From Methanobacterium sp. UBA279 (GTDB lineage: Archaea; Methanobacteriota; Methanobacteria; Methanobacteriales; Methanobacteriaceae): a stretch of DNA of 22,147 nt. The position numbers and the translations under genes were made by a program. Within the stretch, counting starts at the first letter, position 1. Every line of letters starts with the position of its first letter. Below, one piece after another: positions 7,356 through 14,760 of the stretch. The stretch covers positions 72,197 to 94,343 of the forward strand of contig DAQK01000023.1 of the NCBI GenBank assembly GCA_002502855.1, written 5' to 3'. The notes under the pieces are model-generated. The model searched no databases, was not told where the DNA came from, and saw only the letters and a list, made by a program, of their open reading frames with translations.

Positions 7356-8537
7356 ATGATTTCCAAGGGAAAATTCGGTAAGTATGGGGGAGTATTCGTA
7401 CCTGAACTTCTAATCCCTGCATTAGAGGAATTAGAAACGGCTTATCTGAAGTATAAAGATGATGAAAAATTCAACGAGGAATTAGACTACTACTTGAAGG
7501 AGTTCGCCGGTAGACCAACCGCGTTGTACTATGCAGAGAACCTCTCCGAGAAATTAGGGTGTAAAATATACCTTAAAAGGGAGGATATGCTGCATACCGG
7601 TGCCCATAAAATAAACAACACATTGGGCCAAGGACTCTTAGCGAAATATATGGGGAAAACAAGGTTAATCGCTGAAACTGGCGCAGGTCAGCACGGTATA
7701 GCCACCGCTGTTGTTGGTGCTCTTTTAGGGATCCCCACCGAGGTTTACATGGGCAGTGAAGATGTGCAACGACAGAAACTAAACGTCTTCCGTATGGAAC
7801 TTTCCGACGGCGTCGTATTACCCGTTGAAAGCGGCAGCCGTACCCTGAAAGACGCAATAAACGAGACCATGCGAGACTGGATCACCAACGTGGACACCAC
7901 CTACTACCTCATCGGCTCCACCATGGGGCCTCATCCATACCCTACCATGGTGAAACATTTCCAGGCTGTCATAGGCCGGGAAACCAAGAAGCAGATCATG
8001 GAAAAAGAGGATAAACTACCTGACACCATCATGGCCTGTGTTGGTGGTGGTAGTAACTCCATGGGAATCTTTTCCGCATTCGTTGAAGACGAAGAAGTGG
8101 AATTAATTGGAGTTGAAGGGGGAGGAGATGGAATCAATAGTGGACATACAGGTGCAACCCTAACCATAGGAACAGAGGGAGTACTGCATGGCAGCCTCTC
8201 CTACGTACTCCAAAATGATGATGGACAGATCAACGAGGCACATTCCGTCTCTGCAGGCCTGGACTACCCCGGGGTTGGACCGGAACATGCTTACCTGAAA
8301 GACACCGGCCGGGCAAGCTACGATGCCGTCACTGATAAGGAAGCGCTTGAAAGCTTCAAGCTACTCAGCGAAACTGAGGGTATCATACCTGCCCTGGAAA
8401 GTGCGCATGCCATTGCCTACGCCAAGAAATATGCAGAAAAAGAGGAGAACAAAGGCAAAACAATTGTGATAAACCTTTCCGGTCGGGGAGATAAAGATAT
8501 GGACCTGGTTGCCAGGGAGATGGGTGTGGAAATATGA
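7356..8537 (+). CDS. trpB: Tryptophan synthase beta chain (TrpB1 type)
   Basis: A 393-residue PLP enzyme joining indole and L-serine to tryptophan. The pyridoxal lysine lies in HTGAHKINNTLGQG; ETGAGQHG, the phosphate-binding GGGSNSMG and the end SGRGDKDMD are standard. The length and the pairing with trpA mark the TrpB1 form, not the longer free-standing TrpB2. The ATG at 7356 follows GAGGGAT (7344-7350). It is separated from trpF by 59 bases that contain a tandem duplication, and overlaps trpA as ATGA, consistent with equal synthesis of the two subunits. It contains the only tryptophan of the seven pathway enzymes (Trp175, codon 7878-7880). Confidence 0.98.
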   Translation: MISKGKFGKYGGVFVPELLIPALEELETAYLKYKDDEKFNEELDYYLKEFAGRPTALYYAENLSEKLGCKIYLKREDMLHTGAHKINNTLGQGLLAKYMGKTRLIAETGAGQHGIATAVVGALLGIPTEVYMGSEDVQRQKLNVFRMELSDGVVLPVESGSRTLKDAINETMRDWITNVDTTYYLIGSTMGPHPYPTMVKHFQAVIGRETKKQIMEKEDKLPDTIMACVGGGSNSMGIFSAFVEDEEVELIGVEGGGDGINSGHTGATLTIGTEGVLHGSLSYVLQNDDGQINEAHSVSAGLDYPGVGPEHAYLKDTGRASYDAVTDKEALESFKLLSETEGIIPALESAHAIAYAKKYAEKEENKGKTIVINLSGRGDKDMDLVAREMGVEI

Positions 8538-9346
8538 GTCATATAGAAAGTTACCAGGAAATGTTCCAGAGGGTTAAAGATAAAGGTGAAGGTGCCTTCA
8601 TCCCCTTCGTGGTCGTGGGAGACCCGGACTTTGAAACCAGCCTGGAGATGGTTAAGACCTACGTGGATAACGGGGCTGATGCACTGGAACTCGGATTCCC
8701 TTTCAGCGACCCCATAGCAGACGGACCCACAGTCCAGGCTGCAGATATAAGATCACTTAACTCGGGTATGACCACTCGGCGTGGATTTGAATTCATCAAG
8801 TGTATCCGTGAGTTTACCAACATCCCTCTAGGCCTTCTCATTTATTATAACCTGATCTATAAGATGGGTGCCGATGAATTTTACAAAGCTGCCAAAGAAA
8901 GTGGGTTGAATGGCATATTAGCTGCTGATCTACCCCCTGAAGAAGCTGAAATCTTACTTGACACCGCGGATAAGTATGGTCTGGACCAGATCTTCATGGC
9001 TGCCCAGACAACCAGTAACGAAAGATTAGAAAAAATAGCAGAGATGTGCAGTGGCTTCCTCTACGTGGTGGCGGTGATGGGTGTTACCGGGGCCCGATCC
9101 GAACTGGCAGACACAACAGTTGAACTGGTGAGCCGGGTGAAGAGTCACAGTGACCTTCCACTGGCAGTTGGTTTTGGTATCTCCCGTCCAGAACATGTGA
9201 GGAATGTTCTCAGTGCCGGTTCAGATGGTGCAATCGTTGCCAGTGCATTGCTTAATATCATAGAGGAAAACCTCGAAAACAAAGAGGTTATGTTAACTAA
9301 AATAGGTAGTTTCTGCAGGGAGCTTAAGGAAGCAACCAGGAAATAG
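8534..9346 (+). CDS. trpA: Tryptophan synthase alpha chain
   Basis: A 270-residue (beta/alpha)8 protein that cleaves indole-3-glycerol phosphate and channels indole to TrpB. Visible: FVVVGDPDFETS, LELGFPFSDPIADGP holding the two catalytic acids (Glu of LELG and Asp of ADGP), YYNLIYKMG, GILAADLPPEEA, VAVMGVTGAR, VGFGISRPEHV and SDGAIVASAL (phosphate site). The start overlaps the trpB stop by four bases. The stop lies inside a 20-bp tandem duplication. No tryptophan residues. Confidence 0.97.
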   Translation: MSHIESYQEMFQRVKDKGEGAFIPFVVVGDPDFETSLEMVKTYVDNGADALELGFPFSDPIADGPTVQAADIRSLNSGMTTRRGFEFIKCIREFTNIPLGLLIYYNLIYKMGADEFYKAAKESGLNGILAADLPPEEAEILLDTADKYGLDQIFMAAQTTSNERLEKIAEMCSGFLYVVAVMGVTGARSELADTTVELVSRVKSHSDLPLAVGFGISRPEHVRNVLSAGSDGAIVASALLNIIEENLENKEVMLTKIGSFCRELKEATRK

Positions 9347-9370
9347 AAAACCAAACCAGGAAATAGAAAA
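9334..9370. repeat. 20-bp tandem duplication spanning the trpA stop
   Basis: AACCAGGAAATAGAAAA occurs identically at 9334-9350 and 9354-9370. The first copy contains the last trpA codons and its TAG stop (9344-9346). It fills most of the 55-base gap to trpD. Confidence 0.88.
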
Positions 9371-9401
9371 TATTTATGAAAAATCTTTACGGTGAATTAC
9401 A

Positions 9402-10451
9402 GTGACCATTTCAAAATGTCTGGTGAAGGTCGTTGGTGGTGAAGACCTTACAGAGGAAGAAGCATACCAGTCCATGATGGACATCATGAAGGGTGAAGCC
9501 ACCCATGCACAGACCGCCTCATTTTTAACCGCCCTATCCATTAAAGGCGAGACTGTAACCGAGATAACGGGTTTTGTCCGGGCCATGCGGGAGTCAAGCC
9601 TGAAGGTCCACTCCACGAAAAATCCACTGGTCGATACCTGTGGAACTGGTGGTGACACCCTGAAGACCTTCAACGTCAGCACCGCCGCTGCCATCATAGC
9701 TGCAAGCTGTGGTGTTACCATAGCCAAGCACGGTAACCGGAGCATAACCAGTAAATGTGGCGGTGCAGATATACTGGAAGCCGTTGGGGTTAATATAAAC
9801 TGCAACGACCAGGAAGTAGAGTATTGCCTGGAAAACGCGGGTATTGGGTTCATGTTCGCCCCTGTATTCCACCCGGCAATGAAAAACGTAGCCCCGGTAA
9901 GGAATGAACTGGGAATTAGAACCGTCTTCAACATACTCGGACCCCTCACATCACCTGCAAATGCCGATATGCAACTTTTAGGTGTCTTTGATCCTGATTT
10001 AGTGGAACCACTAGCCCATGTACTTAACAATTTAGATGTGGAAAGGGCCATGGTGGTGCACGGCTTTGATTCAGAGGGTAACCCCGCCATGGATGAAATA
10101 TCAACCGTGGGTAAAACCAAGGTCGCCCTGCTTCATGAAGGGAGTGTAGATTTATTGGAACTATATCCTGAAGACTTCGGCATAGAAAAGGCAGATGAAA
10201 AACACATCATTGCCCCGGACACCCTGGAAGAAAACATGGAAATATTCCACCGAGTTCTATGTGGAAAAATAGCTAGTCCTGCTGATGAGGCCCGGTTTAA
10301 TCTCTGCCTGGTGAATGCTGCGGCTATTTTATATATAGCAGGGAAGGCAGATAGTTTCACCAAGGGAATGGATGTTGCCCTGAAAGCTATAGAAGATGGC
10401 GAAGCCCTCAGACAACTTGATAAATTCATTGTAGCAAGTCAAAAAGGCTGA
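9402..10451 (+). CDS. trpD: Anthranilate phosphoribosyltransferase
   Basis: A 349-residue enzyme transferring phosphoribosyl from PRPP to anthranilate. Motifs: DTCGTGGDTLKTFNVSTAAA (PRPP loop), AKHGNRSITSKCGGADILEA, FAPVFHPAMKNVAPVRNELG (anthranilate and metal site), FNILGPLTSPA and VVHGFDSEGNPAMDE. The start is GTG at 9402 with GGTGA (9391-9395) six bases upstream. It is the last operon gene, as in M. thermautotrophicus trpEGCFBAD. No tryptophan residues. A long minus-strand open frame across it is a shadow. Confidence 0.97.
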   Translation: MTISKCLVKVVGGEDLTEEEAYQSMMDIMKGEATHAQTASFLTALSIKGETVTEITGFVRAMRESSLKVHSTKNPLVDTCGTGGDTLKTFNVSTAAAIIAASCGVTIAKHGNRSITSKCGGADILEAVGVNINCNDQEVEYCLENAGIGFMFAPVFHPAMKNVAPVRNELGIRTVFNILGPLTSPANADMQLLGVFDPDLVEPLAHVLNNLDVERAMVVHGFDSEGNPAMDEISTVGKTKVALLHEGSVDLLELYPEDFGIEKADEKHIIAPDTLEENMEIFHRVLCGKIASPADEARFNLCLVNAAAILYIAGKADSFTKGMDVALKAIEDGEALRQLDKFIVASQKG

Positions 10452-10466
10452 TGGCAATCTGAATAA

Positions 10467-10472
10467 TTTTTT
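10467..10472 (+). terminator. U-run terminator after the trp operon
   Basis: A T6 run lies 16 bases after the trpD stop, followed by further T-rich stretches. It is the likely end of the operon transcript. Confidence 0.45.
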
Positions 10473-10583
10473 GGTATAAATCGGATTTTTATCCCTTTAA
10501 ATCCTTTTTAAGTCCTTAAAATTGCCTATATAGCCGATTTTTAGTTTATCATTAAATATATAGTTGCACTGTATATTTTGATT

Positions 10584-10664
10584 ATTCATACAGGCGCAGT
10601 CACAGATCTGGCAGGAAACCCAGTAGCACTCAGGACATTCACTTTCACCACAGGAAGTACCTAA
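10584..10664 (+). pseudogene. Remnant of a bacterial Ig-like (Big_5/SbsA-type) surface-protein domain
   Basis: By direct translation the stretch reads HTGAVTDLAGNPVALRTFTF followed by TTGST and a stop. The DLAGNP...FTFTTG pattern is the ending of SbsA/Big_5 Ig-like repeats, common in methanogen surface adhesin-like proteins. There is no start codon, no ribosome site and no upstream coding sequence; the bases before it are AT-rich non-coding. It therefore looks like the surviving 3' tip of a larger surface-protein gene, with a T-rich tail after the stop. Chance similarity cannot be excluded over 26 residues. Confidence 0.6.
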
Positions 10665-11146
<482 letters not shown>

Positions 11147-11167
11147 CCTACTTAATTCATGTATATT

Positions 11168-11180
11168 TTATTTTTAAAAT
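11168..11180 (-). promoter_or_regulatory. Putative tRNA-Ile TATA box
   Basis: On the minus strand this reads ATTTTAAAAATAA, about 22-34 bases before the mature 5' end, a normal archaeal TATA position. AT richness makes the exact box uncertain. Confidence 0.35.
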
Positions 11181-11249
11181 AGCATTTATTGTAGTGTAGA
11201 TGCTAGATTAGTTTTCATTATATTTATACCTTTATTTTTAGGGAAACTA

Positions 11250-11269
11250 GGCTCTGTCAAAAACTTGGG
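11250..11269 (+). repeat. Left terminal inverted repeat of the insertion sequence
   Basis: GGCTCTGTCAAAAACTTGGG, paired with 12600-12619. Preceded by the target duplication GGAAACTA. Confidence 0.85.
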
Positions 11270-11402
11270 GGGTTGGGTTGTCGAAAACGTTTTTCTGGTT
11301 TAGGATTTCTTTTCTGATGTTTATTCATGACATTGCCGCCTTTTTTAATCTTCATTATCTTTTTAACACTTCTAGGGTTGTTTTTTTTTGGAATTGGTTT
11401 TT

Positions 11403-12254
11403 CTAATTATATTTGAGGTTCGTTCGATATTTTGCATCTAACAGGTACGAGAAGTATGTTTGGAAGTAAGGCATTAATGAATCCACGATAATTGATTTGA
11501 TCTTTGAATAATCTTTTATTTGATTTAATATTTCATTCATCCTGTTTCTAGCACTTTTAAATGATTTACTGTCGAATAAACTGAATAACTCTAGTTTTTT
11601 CACGTTGTATCTTCTCGATCTCCTTGTCAGATACCTTATTTGCTTTGATAGTTTATGTTTTCAAATGCGTGAAATAAGCACCATTTGGTGTTTGAACCCT
11701 AATCCTTCGATTATGGGTTTGTATTTCTCATCTAAATCGGTCGTTATTGCTATTTTTTTCTTTATTTCCTGGTGGATTCCTCTAAAAACTTTTTTATGTT
11801 CTTGGAATTCTCTTCATGAGTATATTTTATCAGCAATGATGATATTCTGTTTTACTGTCGAATAAAGTGAACCGGTAATTCCAAACAGAGTTTAATTTTA
11901 ATTCACTCCCATGTCAAAGATGTAATATCCACTATAACGATTCTTTCTTTTTTTTGGGGATTTTCATATCCAAAGTATCCAGTTTTCATATTGTTTGTCT
12001 GGAAATACTGATTCCTGTATCTTTTCTAACTTTATAAGGCAATTTTACGGATGGATCCGAAGAATAAACCAGCTAATTCCATGCACTTTTCTTTAAATTC
12101 GTGTGTAAAAGTTACTATTATCATCAACAACTTCTGATATATCTGGTTTAAACTTCTTACCACATTTCTTGCATTTATACATTTGAATTTTCAGTGTTAA
12201 CAACCCCCTTCTATAATAAAAATAAAGCTTCCATTCTTTAAATCTATCTTTAAT
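11403..12254 (-). pseudogene. Decayed transposase
   Basis: Readable pieces in order on the minus strand: RFKEWKLYFYYRRG, then MYKCKKCGKKFKPDIS (a CxxC zinc-ribbon, start at 12182), then in another frame HEFKEKCMELAGLFFGS, later NSKNIKKFLEES, ITTDLDEKYKPIIEGLGFKH, and a last open piece (11403-11603) MKKLELFSLFDSKSFKSARN. The order of zinc-ribbon, helical region and an ADK/TTD...H core matches methanogen IS transposases. At least four frameshifts or stops interrupt it, so no active enzyme can be made. About 340 bases between its 5' part and the right inverted repeat are AT-rich and contain only vague coding traces. Confidence 0.75.
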
Positions 12255-12599
12255 CACAAATTTACTGAAACACCTCAGTACAACAAGGAATCAACATCCC
12301 AATATGAAAAACATCCCCCTTTTTATACCATGTACTTAACGATTTGAAAACTTTATTATCTATTTTAACCTGTTTTAAATGATTTTCCTCATATTTCGAT
12401 AAAAACCTTCACAAAAAATAGGAAAGTATATAACCCTGAATCAAACAAACCACCAACTGGAACAACTATTTTTTCTATTCGCATGATTAATACTTTGCTC
12501 CACTTATTATAAAAGCTTTTATGTTTCTATTTCACAAAAATAATCAGTTTAAACACGAATAAAAAAATATTATTTAAAAAAAACACAAAATCAAAAACA

Positions 12600-12619
12600 C
12601 CCAAGTTTTTGACAGTCTC
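12600..12619 (-). repeat. Right terminal inverted repeat of the insertion sequence
   Basis: Reverse complement GAGACTGTCAAAAACTTGGG, paired with the left end at 11250-11269 and followed by the second GGAAACTA target copy. Confidence 0.85.
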
Positions 12620-12638
12620 GGAAACTATCCTTATTTAT

Positions 12639-13178
12639 TTATAGGTAACTCTTCAAGGTATTTAGTGACTCTTCAAACTCGTGGTTATCCAAAATTACAA
12701 AAATGGAATTTAACAGGACGGAACACACAGCCATGGATGTTCTCAGGAGTTCTATATCCTCTTTTAAGGTCTTCCATTTCTCTACAGGCCGTGTCCTTTC
12801 CTGGTCGTTTATCCTGCGTTTTATAATCTGTTCGTAGCTGGATTCAACCAAGATGATGATATCCGGTTGGAGTATCTCCACAGGCAGGGAGATAAGATAT
12901 CCCTCCCGGGACTTGTCCAGGCCGTGCAGATCAACCAGAACATTCTTCCAGTCACTTATCCTGGTGGCAGCTTCCTTCCAAATTTCATATTGCAAATCCA
13001 GGGGGAGTTTAAAGATTCCTTCCAGGGTGGATGCTATTTTCCTGTTTTTTGCAATTTCAAGCATCAACTCCCCGTAATTTATGTAACGATACCCGGAGGA
13101 TGATGATGCTGCCCTGCAAAGTGATGTTTTACCTACACCTGGAACACCCACCACTGCGGCAAGGTTCCAGCGTCCCAT
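12639..13178 (-). CDS. Archaeal adenylate kinase-like P-loop nucleotide kinase
   Basis: A 179-residue kinase resembling archaeal AdkA (AMP + ATP to 2 ADP). Walker A is GVPGVGKTS (residues 11-19); then NYGELMLEIAKNRKI, a DLQYEIWKEAATRI helix, VLVDLHGLDKSREGYLISLP (acidic strand end and lid-proximal loop), ILQPDIIILVESS and the arginine-rich RRINDQERTRP lid. The length is slightly below the usual 190 or so. Its ATG is one base after the stop of the DUF59 gene, with GGTGA at 13188-13192, so the two are co-translated. Methanobacteria usually carry adkA among ribosomal-protein genes; this copy in a different setting may be a paralogue with another nucleotide substrate. That is inference. Confidence 0.8.
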   Translation of the reverse strand: MGRWNLAAVVGVPGVGKTSLCRAASSSSGYRYINYGELMLEIAKNRKIASTLEGIFKLPLDLQYEIWKEAATRISDWKNVLVDLHGLDKSREGYLISLPVEILQPDIIILVESSYEQIIKRRINDQERTRPVEKWKTLKEDIELLRTSMAVCSVLLNSIFVILDNHEFEESLNTLKSYL

Positions 13179-13179
13179 T

Positions 13180-13470
13180 TTATTTGTTCACCATTTCACA
13201 TATGGCATCTGCCATCATGTGTCCTTTGACTATGATCTCTGCCTTGTCAATTTCTTCCAGGCTTTCTGCTGCTAATCTGGCCTGCATGGCTATGTTAGCT
13301 GCACTCATACATCCCGGGTTTGTGGGTATAATCTCTATTCTAGCTGTTTTTTCAGCTTCGTTGACTTCTATGTTGCCTACAATGCCCATCTCCGCTATAC
13401 TGATTCCCATATGTGGATCTGGGATTTTTGCTAATTCTTCTCTTATTTTATTCACTAGTTCTTCTGACAT
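13180..13470 (-). CDS. MIP18/DUF59 (PaaD-type) iron-sulfur assembly factor
   Basis: A 96-residue single-domain protein. KIPDPHMGISIAEMGIVGNI matches the DPExxxxIxxLGLV opening of the DUF59 family, and PTNPGCMSAANIAMQ carries the conserved CP/PGC segment with a Cys that in relatives contacts Fe-S clusters. Family members (SufT, MIP18, PaaD) help mature Fe-S proteins; the exact client is unknown. GAGGT (13478-13482) lies seven bases before the ATG at 13468-13470. It precedes the adenylate-kinase-like gene by one base and follows the ArcS-like gene after a 201-base AT-rich spacer, which holds a 7-bp inverted repeat GAATGGA/TCCATTC (about 13527-13567). Confidence 0.85.
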   Translation of the reverse strand: MSEELVNKIREELAKIPDPHMGISIAEMGIVGNIEVNEAEKTARIEIIPTNPGCMSAANIAMQARLAAESLEEIDKAEIIVKGHMMADAICEMVNK

Positions 13471-13671
13471 AATTATTACCTCAAAAGTAAGTTATTAACC
13501 TTCTATTAGTTTGATATCTTCATTTGAATGGAATTATGGTTGTTTAACCCCTTAAAAAGGTCCATTCCTTTTGAATAAATTATATTAAAATTTATTTCAT
13601 AATTATATTTAAACTTATGTTTATTTATATTTTTTATACAATAACATTGAAAGAAAGTTAAAATTCTTAAT

Positions 13672-14586
13672 TTAATCCATTATTCTGTGCCTTACCCTGA
13701 CTGCCACTCCTTTAACTGCTTTTTTCATCTCCTTACCAGAAAGAACTGTCTTTCCAACACCTACCACATCTGTCTGCCTTAAAATTACCACCTCATCCCC
13801 GGGGAGGATGTCCGGGTGTGCATCCACCACTCCCGGTGCAAACAGGGTGTTGGTTTTAAGGTCGAAATCAATTTCCACCCAGGATTTCTCCAGATCCCTT
13901 AAAATCCGGCCGCCCTCCAGGTTCAGGGAGTAGAGTCCTGTTTCATATAACAGTGTTGCTATCTGTTTACCTCCGTGGATTATCCGCCGGTTGAATCTGC
14001 CGGTTATCCAGGAACCGTCCGGTATCAAAGAATCGGCGTCCTTACCATTAAACTGGTAACGAGCAATGGATCTTAATTTTTTCAGGTTTTTATTTTTATT
14101 CCTGATTTTAGAATAACTTTTAAGAGCAGTTTTCAGGTTATGCATGGACTCTGGTGAGGTTGTCTTACCATCCTTGCAGGTGTAAACCGCATTTTCCAAA
14201 TACCTTTCACACGTTTCCCGGTAGCCACCAGCCACATGGGCTACCACCGGCAAATCTTTAACATATTCCCTGAGACATTCACCAGTTACGTCTATTTCCT
14301 CCTCTGACCAGTCTCCAGTGGTGGAAACATCATAGGATTGTATGGGATAGGTTTTCTCCATCTCCCGGGGGCATACTCCGAATGGGGAGGTTAAGATGGC
14401 CTCCTGGTAACCTTTGGTGGCCCTCATGAAAACCAGGTGGGACTTGGACTGGGAATAGGGTTTCCTCATACTGCAGGGTAGTACCACCACCACTTCTCCC
14501 TGGGGTTCAAGGTGCCTCATCCTTTCCTTCCACCTGCGGACTTCCGGTCGGTGAATGGCCTGCTCAGTAACGCATAGAACTTCCAA
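13672..14586 (-). CDS. arcS: Archaeosine synthase ArcS-like, short form (DUF5591 + PUA)
   Basis: A 304-residue protein. Residues about 33-50 (VVVVLPCSMRKPYSQSKSH) contain the PCS-x2-KPYS-x-S-x-SH motif typical of archaeosine synthase (ArcS/TgtA2), which amidates preQ0 at position 15 of archaeal tRNA. The C-terminal ~75 residues (APGVVDAHPDILPGDEVVIL, VGVGKTVLSG) form a PUA RNA-binding domain. Classical ArcS proteins carry an additional N-terminal TGT-like domain; here there is none and no coding sequence for it upstream. The start is TTG (complement of 14584-14586), supported by AGGAG (14596-14600) nine bases upstream and by the LEVLCVTEQAIHRPEV opening. It could be a functional core form or a related paralogue. 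Confidence 0.78.
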   Translation of the reverse strand: MEVLCVTEQAIHRPEVRRWKERMRHLEPQGEVVVVLPCSMRKPYSQSKSHLVFMRATKGYQEAILTSPFGVCPREMEKTYPIQSYDVSTTGDWSEEEIDVTGECLREYVKDLPVVAHVAGGYRETCERYLENAVYTCKDGKTTSPESMHNLKTALKSYSKIRNKNKNLKKLRSIARYQFNGKDADSLIPDGSWITGRFNRRIIHGGKQIATLLYETGLYSLNLEGGRILRDLEKSWVEIDFDLKTNTLFAPGVVDAHPDILPGDEVVILRQTDVVGVGKTVLSGKEMKKAVKGVAVRVRHRIMD

Positions 14587-14658
14587 TATAATTAACTCCT
14601 GTATTGAATTTGTTGTAATCTAAATTAATTTAATCGATTTGTATACATTCTCTCCTTC

Positions 14659-14760
14659 AGGAATAAAAGCATTTCTCACTTCCCAAGGATAAAAGTATTT
14701 TCCACTGCAAAGAATAAAGGTATTCCCCACTACAAAGGATAAAAACTATTTCCCACCCAA
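14659..14760. repeat. Four imperfect 25-26-bp tandem repeats at the GltB-like 3' end
   Basis: Units beginning near 14660, 14686, 14711 and 14736 share a GATAAAAG(T)ATTTnCCAC core. The fourth unit contains the stop (complement of 14746-14748) and last codons of the GltB-like gene; the others extend into the spacer toward the ArcS-like gene. Confidence 0.8.

Larger units (their letters stand above)
11250..12619 (-). mobile_element. Degenerate insertion sequence with intact ends, 1370 bp
   Basis: Twenty-base terminal inverted repeats: left GGCTCTGTCAAAAACTTGGG (11250-11269) and right (12600-12619, reverse complement GAGACTGTCAAAAACTTGGG), matching at 17 of 20 positions, the inner 16 exactly. 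The flanks carry an 8-bp direct repeat GGAAACTA (11242-11249 and 12620-12627), a target-site duplication. Inside, on the minus strand, lies a transposase destroyed by frameshifts and stops. Eight-base duplications are known for archaeal IS6-like elements and for ISM1 of Methanobrevibacter, but I cannot assign a family. The element sits between tRNA-Ile and the 3' end of the adenylate-kinase-like gene, without breaking either. Confidence 0.85.

Noticed and set aside
9374..10120. Long minus-strand open frame (248 codons) over trpD
   Set aside because: Low-complexity Ser/Thr-rich translation with no motifs, fully antisense to a clear trpD.
11605..11865. Plus-strand open frame of 86 codons inside the insertion sequence
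   Set aside because: Antisense to readable transposase pieces on the minus strand.
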